From: Paludibacteraceae bacterium
Lineage (GTDB): Bacteria; Bacteroidota; Bacteroidia; Bacteroidales; Paludibacteraceae
Direction: 5' to 3'
NCBI GenBank assembly: GCA_024400275.1
Contig: JAKSMY010000019.1
Span: forward strand, 1 to 34,102
DNA: 34,102 nucleotides
Shown in pieces: positions 15,727 to 24,019 of this stretch (its first letter is position 1; each line of letters starts with the position of its first letter). The position numbers and the translations under genes are program-made. Under the pieces are notes generated by a model that searched no databases, was not told the DNA's origin, and saw nothing but the letters and a program-made list of their open reading frames with translations.

Positions 15727-17664
15727 ATGAAACATACTTTTTATTTATCGTTTATTATTCTTTTCTTCATCGGTTGCGGTAAACAACAGCCAGCCGAGAT
15801 ATCCGTTTCCAACCCCATTATCCCTATTCATTATACGGGAGACAGTATGCGTATCCACCTTACCGACTATATGCCTTGGCTGGAGGATAGTATAGTTGAT
15901 ATTACCGGTGAAAACAAAGTACGTACTCTTTCCGTAAACGGTTGTGACATCGTTGTCCTGCCTCATTTAGATTACCGACAAGGATTGGTCACTATAGGCT
16001 ATGCCGGAGAAAAAGCACCTTTTGCTATTCGCTTTGGTTTGCGAGGTACAAAAAACGACCTGCATATATTAGCCTTATTGGACAATACCTTGCTGCCACA
16101 AGAGTGTATCAGCCAAGAGGACACCACCTATCTATTGACCTTGCCTTCCGATATTCCTTCGGGGCGGTCCTTTATTCGTATTTTTGCACAATCCGACAGT
16201 GTACTTTATAACGACATACTGGTCCCCCTGCAAGACGGTCACCCCGTTACTGACGTGCGCCAACTAACCCGCCATGACGACCAGACGCAAGTTCTGTATT
16301 CAATGTTAGTAGACCGCTTTAACAATGGCAATACGGAAAATGATTGGAAACTCAACTCCCCGGAAGTATTGGATATAGTGGACTATCAAGGAGGAGATTT
16401 CAAGGGCATTACAGCCAAGATACAAGAAGGTTTCTTCGATTCACTCGGTATCACCACACTTTGGATTAGTCCTATCACACAGAATCCTTGGGACGCTTGG
16501 GGCTGCTATCGTTTCTTGAATGGAAACAAATATGATAGTACCAAGACTTATACCAAGTTCTCTGCCTATCACGGCTATTGGCCTCTTTACACCACTGTAT
16601 TAGAGAAACGATTTGGAACAGACGCTGAGTTAAAAGAGTTATTGGCTACGGCTCATGCTCATAATATGAATGTCATTTTAGATTACGTTGCCAACCACAT
16701 GCACATCAATGCACCAACCCTGCAAGAACATCCGGATTGGCATACCGATTCGATATTGCCGGACGGCAGGCGTAATTTCGAATTATGGGACGAAGCAAGA
16801 TTAACCACATGGTTTGATGCACATATTCCCACTCTTGATTTGGAGCGAGAAGATGTGTGCGACCCCATGACAGACAGTGCCCTCTATTGGTTGGAAAACT
16901 ATGAGTTAGACGGTTTTCGTCACGATGCCTGCAAACATATACCCGAATGCTATTGGCGCATGCTAACCCATAAGATGGTTACCCGCTTTCCTAACCGCCA
17001 TATATGGATGATTGGTGAGACATACGGTTCTTCCGAACTGATCAACACTTACGTCAAGTCGGGTATGCTGAATGCACAGTTTGATTTTAATGTCTATTTT
17101 ACGGCTATCCATGCTTTTGCAGGCGACGGTTCTTTCTGCGATATTAACCGCGTCATCTTAGAGTCCTTGGCTACCTATGGAGCGCACCACACGATGGGCA
17201 ATATCAGCGGCAACCACGACCAGGCTCGGTTTGCCAGTTTAGCAGATGGAGCCGTACGTTTTGACGAGGACCCCAAAGAGGCAGGGTGGACCAGAGATGT
17301 CACTCCCGCTTCTGAATTGGCTTATACACGTGCTATTCAATTGGAAGTACTGAATCTTACTATTCCGGGCGTGCCTTGCATCTATCAAGGTGATGAATAC
17401 GGTGAGATAGGTGCCGGTGACCCTGATAATCGCCACATGATGCGCTTTGAAGGATTGAATGAGCAGGAACAAACATTCCGCAGCAAAATGCAGCAGTTGA
17501 TTGGGTTACGCCGTCAGTCAATGGCATTGATGTACGGAGATTATGTCCCTCTTGTTGTAAACGACGACACCTTAGAATACGAACGCGTATATATGGGCGA
17601 GCACGTGCGCGTGAAGATAGTACGTGACCAACAGTCCGAGATAGCCGTTTGGTATGAAGAATAA
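15727..17664 (+). CDS. GH13 alpha-amylase family lipoprotein
   Basis: 645 aa. Lipoprotein signal FIGC (Cys17). Residues about 25-180 form a beta-rich N-terminal part. The GH13 barrel starts near 187 (VLYSMLVDRFNNGN) and carries all four conserved regions: DYVANH (319-324), GFRHDACKH with nucleophile Asp400, GETYG with acid/base Glu431, and GNHD (495-498). Predicted to hydrolyse alpha-1,4-glucans or maltodextrins at the envelope. It has its own promoter, shared back to back with the peptidase cassette; the second GH13 gene follows after 26 bp. The exact subfamily was not determined. Confidence 0.93.
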   Translation: MKHTFYLSFIILFFIGCGKQQPAEISVSNPIIPIHYTGDSMRIHLTDYMPWLEDSIVDITGENKVRTLSVNGCDIVVLPHLDYRQGLVTIGYAGEKAPFAIRFGLRGTKNDLHILALLDNTLLPQECISQEDTTYLLTLPSDIPSGRSFIRIFAQSDSVLYNDILVPLQDGHPVTDVRQLTRHDDQTQVLYSMLVDRFNNGNTENDWKLNSPEVLDIVDYQGGDFKGITAKIQEGFFDSLGITTLWISPITQNPWDAWGCYRFLNGNKYDSTKTYTKFSAYHGYWPLYTTVLEKRFGTDAELKELLATAHAHNMNVILDYVANHMHINAPTLQEHPDWHTDSILPDGRRNFELWDEARLTTWFDAHIPTLDLEREDVCDPMTDSALYWLENYELDGFRHDACKHIPECYWRMLTHKMVTRFPNRHIWMIGETYGSSELINTYVKSGMLNAQFDFNVYFTAIHAFAGDGSFCDINRVILESLATYGAHHTMGNISGNHDQARFASLADGAVRFDEDPKEAGWTRDVTPASELAYTRAIQLEVLNLTIPGVPCIYQGDEYGEIGAGDPDNRHMMRFEGLNEQEQTFRSKMQQLIGLRRQSMALMYGDYVPLVVNDDTLEYERVYMGEHVRVKIVRDQQSEIAVWYEE

Positions 17665-17690
17665 AATAAATCAATAAATAATAACCGTTT

Positions 17691-19052
17691 ATGAAAAAAC
17701 TATTTCTTTTTGCTTTGGGCGTTATGACGCTCACCGCGTGCAACAAACAATGTTGCAAAGAGCATCGTCACACCTGCTGGGCATACGATGCCACCATCTA
17801 CGAAATGAACACCCGTCAATTAACTCCTGAAGGTACTTTTGCCGCCGCAGAAGCTCTGCTGCCGCAAATGAAGGATAACGGCATAGACATTATTTGGGTT
17901 ATGCCCTGTCAGCCGATTGGTGAACTGACACGCAAAGGAACACTTGGAAGTTACTATTCCATTAAGGACTATTGTCAGATTAACCCCGAATTTGGTACAA
18001 TGGACGACTTCAGACATTTCCTGAATACGGCACATGAATTAGGAATGAAAGTTATTCTGGACTGGGTGGCCAACCACACCTCGCCGGATAGTGAGTGGAC
18101 CAAGAATGAAGGGTGGTATTATCGTGACAGTCTGGGCAATCTGATGGTGCAATACGATTGGACGGATATATCCAAACTCAACTATGATAACCAAGAGATG
18201 CGTGCTGCTATGAAACAGGCCATGCATTATTGGATGGATTCGGTAGGCATAGACGGTTTCCGCTGCGATGTAGCAGGAGAAGTTCCCACCGATTTTTGGA
18301 ACGATGCCATGGCTGAATTAAAAGCCAAGCACCCCAAGATGTTTGCATTGGCTGAAAATGAAGACAAAGCGCAAGAATTTACGGAAACGGCTTTTGATAT
18401 GTATTACGGCTGGGAGTTGCACCATTTGATGAACGAAGTGGCACAAGGCAATAAGACAGCCACCGATTTATGGGCATATTTTGAAAAATGCGACACTACG
18501 ATTCGCCCGGAGGCTATCCGTATGAACTTTACCAGCAACCATGATGAGAACAGTTGGAACGGTACGGAATATGAACGGATGGGTGACGCAGCGGATATGT
18601 TTACTGCCTTCACATACACCGTACCGGGTATGCCGATGATTTATACCGGTCAACCCAGCGGAAACAGCCATCGTCTCTCTTTCTTCGAGAAAGACACCAT
18701 TGATACCCTCATGTCCAATGGCGGCAAGAAAGCCGAGTTATATAAAACACTCAATACGTTGCGCGCTGAAAATAGCGCATTATGGAGTCCCGAATGTGGT
18801 GCTCCAATGAAAAAAATCGTATCAGATAACGGGAATATCTTTGCATGTGTCCGTCAAAAAGAATGCAAACGATGTGGTAATAACACCGTCATTGCTATCT
18901 TCAACATGACCGGAGAAGAGCAGGAGGCTACTCTTCAAATGGGTGAATTGGCAGGTGTCTATAACTGCACTTGCGGAAAAGACATAACCTTTGAAGCCGA
19001 ACAGCCAGTCAATATCCAGCCGTGGCATTGGCTGATTGCCACTTCCAAGTAA
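17691..19052 (+). CDS. GH13 alpha-amylase family lipoprotein
   Basis: 453 aa. Lipobox LTAC (Cys17), followed by a cysteine-rich stretch (CCKEHRHTC). The barrel begins near 32 (YDATIYEMNTRQ) and has DWVANH (124-129), GFRCDVAGE with nucleophile Asp193, ALAENE with probable acid/base Glu222, and SNHDEN (282-287). A short beta C-domain closes it (VIAIFNMTGEEQEATL). Compact length and the YEMNTRQ start resemble the alpha-amylases of Bacteroidota glucan loci. It forms an operon with the upstream GH13 gene and ends at the terminator at 19084. Substrate is likely maltodextrin or glycogen by family; specificity not shown. Confidence 0.92.
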   Translation: MKKLFLFALGVMTLTACNKQCCKEHRHTCWAYDATIYEMNTRQLTPEGTFAAAEALLPQMKDNGIDIIWVMPCQPIGELTRKGTLGSYYSIKDYCQINPEFGTMDDFRHFLNTAHELGMKVILDWVANHTSPDSEWTKNEGWYYRDSLGNLMVQYDWTDISKLNYDNQEMRAAMKQAMHYWMDSVGIDGFRCDVAGEVPTDFWNDAMAELKAKHPKMFALAENEDKAQEFTETAFDMYYGWELHHLMNEVAQGNKTATDLWAYFEKCDTTIRPEAIRMNFTSNHDENSWNGTEYERMGDAADMFTAFTYTVPGMPMIYTGQPSGNSHRLSFFEKDTIDTLMSNGGKKAELYKTLNTLRAENSALWSPECGAPMKKIVSDNGNIFACVRQKECKRCGNNTVIAIFNMTGEEQEATLQMGELAGVYNCTCGKDITFEAEQPVNIQPWHWLIATSK

Positions 19053-19083
19053 AGCAGTCGGAATAACAGTTCGTTCGACAATA

Positions 19084-19112
19084 AAAAGGGGGAAGCGCAA
19101 CTTCCCCCTTTT
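19084..19112. terminator. bidirectional terminator between GH13 and rng
   Basis: A 12-bp stem AAAAGGGGGAAG (19084-19095)/CTTCCCCCTTTT (19101-19112) with a 5-nt loop, flanked by A- and T-rich ends on both strands. It lies in the 63-bp gap between two convergent genes. Confidence 0.9.
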
Positions 19113-19115
19113 AGT

Positions 19116-20678
19116 TTAACTTTTCTCACTAAATCGTGTTTGCAGTAATCCGAGACTCTGATCTTCAAGAACTCGAACACCATAGCGTCTTTTCCACTTG
19201 TTTTTTAAACTTCCCAGCCATCCTTTGTTTGCATAGGCATACACAAACGGATGCAAGTACAAGGTCAGTCCTTTTCCGTGTTCCTTTACTTGTTGGGCTA
19301 TCTGTTCTTCCACTTGGTCTGTAAAAAGAATGGAAGGCTGGATTTTACCTTTTCCCATACAAGTAGGGCACAACTCTGTTACATTTACTTCAACAGCGGG
19401 GCGCACGCGTTGACGTGTAATTTGCATTAGACCGAATTTACTAAGTGGCAACACATTATGTTTGGCACGGTCACGAGCCATCAAACTTACCATGTGTTCA
19501 TACAACTTGTCTTGGTGCTCTTTATCATCCATATCAATAAAATCGATGATGATGATGCCACCTATATCCCGTAAACGTAATTGGTGGACAATTTCATCAG
19601 CAGCCAACATATTGTACTGAAACGCATTTTCTTCTTGATCTTCGTACAGTTTTTTGCTACCTGAGTTAACGTCAATGGAGAACAAAGCTTCGGTTCGGTC
19701 TATTACCAGATAACCGCCGTTTTTGAATCCCACAGTACGTCCTAATCCTGTTTTCATTTGACGAGTTATATCAAACTTGTCAAATATAGGTTGGGCATTT
19801 TTGTAACGTTTGACAACCTTTACCGAACCGGGAGCAATCATGCTGACATACTGGCGTATTTGCTCGTACATTTCTTCGTCGTTCACATGAATACCCGAAA
19901 AATCGGTTGTAAACATGTCTCTCAGAATACCGATGGTGCGGTCTAACTCCTCACCGACAAGCCTTACTTCAGGGTCTTTCTTGCTGTCGTCAGATGTTGT
20001 TTTTTGTTTGGGCACTTGCAAGTTACGAATCACCTCTTCCCATCGGGAAGAAAGAAGTTTGAGCTCACTGTCCAATTCCATAACGCGTTTATCTTCTGCT
20101 ACAGTACGCACGATAACGCCACAGCCGTGAGGTTTGATAGATTGCACCAGTTGTTTCAATCTGCTTCTTTCACTTTCACGTTTGATTTTGGAGGACACCA
20201 TCACCTTGTCGGCAAAAGGTATAAGCACCAGATTACGTCCGGCAATACTCAGTTCGGCGGTCAAACGAGGTCCTTTGGTGTTGATAGGTTCCTTAATAAC
20301 CTGAACCAACAGCAAATCCCCAACTTTCAGGAAATCAGCTATTTGTCCTTCTTTACCTACTTCATCCTGACGTTTAATACTGGAAAAAGCGGGTACTTTA
20401 CGCCGGTCGCTGATTGCTTTAGTGGTAAACTCTCGCAGTGTACGAAAACCAAGACCAAGATCCAAATAGTGTAGAAAAGCCTCTCTTTCATAACCTACAT
20501 CCACAAAGACTGCATTAAGCGCAGGCATGACTTTTTTAACCCGACCATAGTAGATATTTCCTACGGAGAAGTTATCCTCGTCACGTTTTTCACGGTTAAA
20601 TTCCTGCAATCGGTCATCTTCCGTGAGCGCAATAGCAATCTCTTGCGGCTGTACGTCCACAATTAATTCGCTTTTCAT
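19116..20678 (-). CDS. rng: ribonuclease E/G family protein
   Basis: A 520-aa endoribonuclease that cleaves single-stranded RNA in rRNA and mRNA processing. Seen: an S1 domain (about 38-130, GNIYYGRVKKVMPALNAVFVDVG) with the usual insert, RxxGF-type core, catalytic FSIDVNSG (Asp336) and IIIIDFIDM (Asp379), and the zinc link CPTC (437-440). Length fits RNase G; it lacks the long RNase E scaffold tail. It ends four bases from the terminator stem. A strongly structured 120-nt leader precedes it, which may allow feedback control as for E. coli rne; that is inference. Confidence 0.95.
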   Translation of the reverse strand: MKSELIVDVQPQEIAIALTEDDRLQEFNREKRDEDNFSVGNIYYGRVKKVMPALNAVFVDVGYEREAFLHYLDLGLGFRTLREFTTKAISDRRKVPAFSSIKRQDEVGKEGQIADFLKVGDLLLVQVIKEPINTKGPRLTAELSIAGRNLVLIPFADKVMVSSKIKRESERSRLKQLVQSIKPHGCGVIVRTVAEDKRVMELDSELKLLSSRWEEVIRNLQVPKQKTTSDDSKKDPEVRLVGEELDRTIGILRDMFTTDFSGIHVNDEEMYEQIRQYVSMIAPGSVKVVKRYKNAQPIFDKFDITRQMKTGLGRTVGFKNGGYLVIDRTEALFSIDVNSGSKKLYEDQEENAFQYNMLAADEIVHQLRLRDIGGIIIIDFIDMDDKEHQDKLYEHMVSLMARDRAKHNVLPLSKFGLMQITRQRVRPAVEVNVTELCPTCMGKGKIQPSILFTDQVEEQIAQQVKEHGKGLTLYLHPFVYAYANKGWLGSLKNKWKRRYGVRVLEDQSLGLLQTRFSEKS

Positions 20679-20703
20679 ACTTTCAATACATTAAATAAAA
20701 TAG

Positions 20704-20800
20704 GGCTTTGTAGCCAATTGTCTTGCGCCCAAGACAACTTACCGCCACAAAGCCAAGTTTAACACATCGCCTATGTGCATAGAAGGCGTGTTTACGCCTT
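20704..20800 (-). promoter_or_regulatory. structured leader before rng
   Basis: In the gap between the mini basic gene and rng, TTGTCTTG (20718-20725)/CAAGACAA (20730-20737) form a perfect hairpin with a 4-nt loop. It is nested in an outer stem GGCTTTGT (20704-20711)/ACAAAGCC (20747-20754). Upstream on the minus strand AAGGCGT/ACGCCTT (20783-20789/20794-20800) forms another stem at the stop codon of the mini gene. No T-run suggests termination. Confidence 0.6.
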
Positions 20801-20888
20801 ACTTATGCTTATGACGATTCTTGCGTAAACGTTTTTTACGTTTGTGCGTAGACATCTTATGTCTTTTATGTTTCTTTCCGTTTGGCAT
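20799..20888 (-). CDS. mini basic ribosomal-type protein (AURKAIP1/COX24 domain, mS38-like)
   Basis: A 29-aa protein that begins MPNGKKHKRHKMSTHKRKK and ends RKNRHKHK. This K/R/H-only pattern is the AURKAIP1/COX24-type sequence found downstream of HU-like genes in Bacteroidota and related to mitochondrial mS38 and mycobacterial bS22 of the small ribosomal subunit. Too short for ordinary gene calling, but the start, stop and sequence are unambiguous. It lies 30 bp after hup and 120 bp before rng on the same strand, so a translation-linked operon is likely. Ribosome association here is by homology only. Confidence 0.85.
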   Translation of the reverse strand: MPNGKKHKRHKMSTHKRKKRLRKNRHKHK

Positions 20889-20918
20889 AAAAGTAAAAAT
20901 TTAATTAGTTATTTCAAA

Positions 20919-21191
20919 TTAGTTCATTAATTCAGTAAAATCGTCAGACGGCTTAAAAGCGGGGATTTTGTGCTCCGGAACCACAATAGATTTCTTTGCA
21001 GTTATATTTCGTGCCACCTTCTGAGCACGTACTTTGGTAATAAAACTACCGAAACCGCGCAGATATACATTATTGCCTCCTGCAACGGATTTTTTAACGT
21101 TTAACATAGCCGACTCCAAAACGTTCAAAATAGTAGAACGATCATAACCTGTTTGGATCGCTATTTCTGTAACAAGTTCAGCTTTTGTCAT
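20919..21191 (-). CDS. HU family DNA-binding protein
   Basis: A 90-aa HU/IHF fold: helices MTKAELVTEIAIQTGYDRS and NVLESAMLNVKKSVAG, then VYLRGFGSFITKVRAQKVARN and the KIPAFKPSDDFTE end. It is a nucleoid protein that bends DNA. First gene of a minus-strand run (HU, mini basic protein, rng) and divergent from mutY. Confidence 0.95.
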   Translation of the reverse strand: MTKAELVTEIAIQTGYDRSTILNVLESAMLNVKKSVAGGNNVYLRGFGSFITKVRAQKVARNITAKKSIVVPEHKIPAFKPSDDFTELMN

Positions 21192-21232
21192 GATTTATAT
21201 TGTTTTATATTATTCAGAGTCGAATTTCAGTG

Positions 21233-21311
21233 CAAAGTTACATAAAAAATCTGAATTACAAAAACTTTTTACTAAAAAAATTCATTTTTTCGTTTATTTT
21301 TTGTAATTTTG
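21233..21311. promoter_or_regulatory. divergent promoters of hup and mutY
   Basis: Minus strand: TAACTTTG (complement of 21233-21240) with TTTG about 18 bp upstream (complement of 21259-21262). Plus strand: TAATTTTG at 21304-21311, only 12 bp before the mutY ATG at 21324. Here the two promoters do not share a -33 element, unlike the other divergent pairs. Confidence 0.7.
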
Positions 21312-21323
21312 CACCCTGTAACT

Positions 21324-22301
21324 ATGAAGAAAGACCTTTTTTATCGTTTATTGAGCAGATGGTACGAGTCCAATCGTCGAATTTTGCCGTGGCGTGAAAC
21401 CACCGACCCGTATAAAATTTGGATATCGGAAATCATTCTGCAACAGACCCGAGTGGAACAAGGGTTAGACTATTACCTGCGCTTTGTGGAGCGTTTTCCC
21501 GATTTACACAGTCTGGCTACCGCATCCGAAGATGACGTATTGCGGCTGTGGCAGGGATTGGGATACTACTCACGCGCGCGAAATATACATAAGGCGGCAC
21601 GGCAACTGACCGCTATGCCCACCGACTATAACGGGCTACGCCAAATGCCCGGAGTGGGTGATTATACGGCAGGGGCTATTGCGGCATTTGCTTACAATCT
21701 TCCTCACCCGGCATTGGACGGAAATGTTTACCGTGTATTAGCCCGCTTAACCGATTCGGACATACCTTTTGACACTTCTCAAGGGAAACGCTATTTTCAT
21801 ACCATTGCCGAGGAGTGGTTAGACCGCAGCCAACCTCGTCTGTTCAACTCTGCCATTATGGAATTCGGAGCCTTGTATTGCGTACCTCAAAATCCGGATT
21901 GCGAACATTGTCCACTGCAAGTTTTCTGCATGGCATATAGCCGCAACACGGTTGCGTTTCTGCCTGTGCGTAAACCCCGTCCACAGATAAAAGACCGCTA
22001 TTTGATATACACCATATATGTCTGCAACCGCAATACGATTATTCATCGCCGCAGTGGCAACGATATATGGAAACATCTATGGGAATTTCCGCTGGAAGAG
22101 GTCGGCAAAGAAGCATATACCTTGCGGAAAAGCCCAATCGAATTGACGCACCAGCTATCCCACCAACGCTTGCATGCACGTTTCATTATCAAGCAGGTGC
22201 AGGAATTGCCATCTGTCGAAGATTGCATAACAGTGTCTATGGCTGATTTAGACGACTATGCGTTCAGCCGGCTCACTTTGCGGGCTTTGGAACAACTATG
22301 A
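21324..22301 (+). CDS. mutY: A/G-specific adenine glycosylase
   Basis: A 325-aa repair enzyme that removes adenine mispaired with 8-oxoguanine. Seen: catalytic Glu36 in IWISEIILQQTRV, the helix-hairpin-helix MPGVGDYTAGAI (108-119), catalytic Asp132 in LDGNVYRVLAR, and the Fe4S4 ligands C186-X6-C193-X2-C196-X5-C202. A NUDIX-like C-domain follows (IIHRRSGNDIWKHLWEFP). I start it at ATG 21324; a TTG at 21309 would overlap the -7 box. The resulting leader is only a few nucleotides. The last six bases overlap the convergent recQ gene. Confidence 0.95.
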   Translation: MKKDLFYRLLSRWYESNRRILPWRETTDPYKIWISEIILQQTRVEQGLDYYLRFVERFPDLHSLATASEDDVLRLWQGLGYYSRARNIHKAARQLTAMPTDYNGLRQMPGVGDYTAGAIAAFAYNLPHPALDGNVYRVLARLTDSDIPFDTSQGKRYFHTIAEEWLDRSQPRLFNSAIMEFGALYCVPQNPDCEHCPLQVFCMAYSRNTVAFLPVRKPRPQIKDRYLIYTIYVCNRNTIIHRRSGNDIWKHLWEFPLEEVGKEAYTLRKSPIELTHQLSHQRLHARFIIKQVQELPSVEDCITVSMADLDDYAFSRLTLRALEQL

Positions 22302-23954
22302 TTGTTTTCGTGACCGGCACACGTCGCACGTACCACAGCACGGAGCATTCTCTTCCCCGAAATAGGACAATAATAGTTGGGAACGGCAAAACTGCGTGTT
22401 TTCGGCATATTCCACCATAGATTTCAATTTCTTGACATAGTGCGTGACTCGTTTCTCATACACTTCTTGAGAAAGCCATATATCGGTTTGCCGTTCTTTG
22501 GCAAAAGTAAAACGTGCGGCGTATGAACGTGGAATATAGGTGACGATATGCCGTGCCGCAAGACCGGACAGATGATTATGTATCTCATCTGTTATTTCTT
22601 CTCGGAGGTATTGCAGGTCGGTAAAGATTCCGGGGTATTTACGCATCAATCTTTGGAGTAAGTCCTGTTGTTCCTTGGTCAGCGCGTAAGATTTCAAATC
22701 TTGAGTGGAAACATTTATCTGTATCCTCGGTTGTGTTTCCTGCTCGTCTTCATACTTGATATATCCGGCGTTGGTCAGGATATGCAATGCCGATTGAGTG
22801 GGTAGTAAAGGCAGGTGCATTACGCTAATCAATTCGTCCAGATGCAGTGCGAAAACATGTCCTAATCCGCTTCCGGCACCTACGCCAAGAAAGTCGCACG
22901 TCTTATGATAGACCGATTCGATAAATTCTTTCTCGGGATAGTTGTCATGCACGCGCTTGCGGGCTTTTGTTTTGTCTTCGGGGCTGTATAACAGCACGGC
23001 GTAGGCTTGTTTCTCGTCTCGTCCTGCTCTACCTGCCTCCTGAAAATAGGCTTCTAAAGTATCGGGCAGGTCGTAATGAATTACCAACCGCACATCGGGT
23101 TTGTCGATACCCATTCCGAAAGCATTGGTACACACTATCGAAGACGTACTGTTCTTCCACGCTTCCTGACGGCGGGCACGCTCCTCAGCCGCCAATCCGG
23201 CATGGTAAAAAGAGCAGCCTATCAACGCTGCCAGTTCTTCCGCCCGCTTGCGGTTGCGGACATAGACAATAGCACTGCCCTGTACGGAGGACAAAATATG
23301 CAACAACTGCTGCGTTTTCGCCTCGGCATTAGCGCAATAGCGAACCACATAACTCAAGTTGGAACGGGCAAACGATTTTTTCAGTATATTGGTCTGTCTG
23401 AAGGCAAGTTTTTGCTGAATATCCTCCGCCACATCGGGCGTGGCCGTCGCGGTAAGAGCAAGAATAGGAACGGCGTTCCGTATCTGGGCTATTTTGAGGT
23501 AAGACGGACGAAAATCATATCCCCATTCGCTGATACAATGTGCCTCATCTACGGCAATCAGTGTGATAGGCAGTTGAAGCAGGCGTTTTCTAAAATCCGC
23601 ATTCTCCAATCGTTCCGGACTGACATAGAGGCATCTGTACGGTCCAAACTGGCAATTATTCAAAGCCACATATTGCCGGTCCTGACTCATGCCTGTATAG
23701 ATAGCCGCCGCCTGAATACCACGTCTTTTCAAGTTCTCCACTTGGTCCTTCATCAGGGCTATTAAGGGCGATATAACCAGGCATAACCCTTCCTGCACCA
23801 AAGCCGGAATCTGGAAGCATAACGACTTACCGCCACCCGTAGGCATAAGTGCCAACGTATCCCGTCCTGCCAGCACATTGTCAATAATTTCAGCCTGCAA
23901 TGGCCGAAAATCATCGTATCCGAAATATGTCTTCAATGCTTGTTTAGGGGTCAT
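22296..23954 (-). CDS. recQ: RecQ family ATP-dependent DNA helicase
   Basis: A 552-aa 3'-5' DNA helicase in recombination and repair. Seen: FRPLQ motif 0 (16-20), Walker A PTGGGKS (38-44), DEAHCISEWGYDFRP (136-150), VCTNAFGMGIDKPDVR, and QEAGRAGRDEK. A cysteine cluster CCGTCDVC lies at the extreme C-terminus; there is no HRDC domain, as in the shorter Bacteroidota RecQ paralogues. The -7 box ends about 7 bp before the ATG, so the mRNA is nearly leaderless. The promoter is shared back to back with the secreted nuclease gene. A second RecQ may exist elsewhere in the genome. Confidence 0.95.
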   Translation of the reverse strand: MTPKQALKTYFGYDDFRPLQAEIIDNVLAGRDTLALMPTGGGKSLCFQIPALVQEGLCLVISPLIALMKDQVENLKRRGIQAAAIYTGMSQDRQYVALNNCQFGPYRCLYVSPERLENADFRKRLLQLPITLIAVDEAHCISEWGYDFRPSYLKIAQIRNAVPILALTATATPDVAEDIQQKLAFRQTNILKKSFARSNLSYVVRYCANAEAKTQQLLHILSSVQGSAIVYVRNRKRAEELAALIGCSFYHAGLAAEERARRQEAWKNSTSSIVCTNAFGMGIDKPDVRLVIHYDLPDTLEAYFQEAGRAGRDEKQAYAVLLYSPEDKTKARKRVHDNYPEKEFIESVYHKTCDFLGVGAGSGLGHVFALHLDELISVMHLPLLPTQSALHILTNAGYIKYEDEQETQPRIQINVSTQDLKSYALTKEQQDLLQRLMRKYPGIFTDLQYLREEITDEIHNHLSGLAARHIVTYIPRSYAARFTFAKERQTDIWLSQEVYEKRVTHYVKKLKSMVEYAENTQFCRSQLLLSYFGEENAPCCGTCDVCRSRKQS

Positions 23955-23961
23955 CGGAGTG

Positions 23962-24009
23962 CAAAATTACACTTTTTTTTTGATATATGCAATTTTTTTT
24001 GTACCTTTG
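23962..24009. promoter_or_regulatory. back-to-back promoters sharing one -33 element (recQ and nuclease)
   Basis: The near-palindrome TTGATATATGCAA (23980-23992) gives TTG on both strands. Plus: 19-bp gap to TACCTTTG (24002-24009), ATG at 24020. Minus: 20-bp gap to TAATTTTG (complement of 23962-23969), recQ ATG at 23954. Poly-T/poly-A tracts flank the element. Confidence 0.8.
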
Positions 24010-24019
24010 CGGTCGAATT

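Noticed and set aside
23076..23765. 229-aa plus-strand frame inside recQ
   Set aside because: Antisense shadow of clear RecQ helicase motifs.
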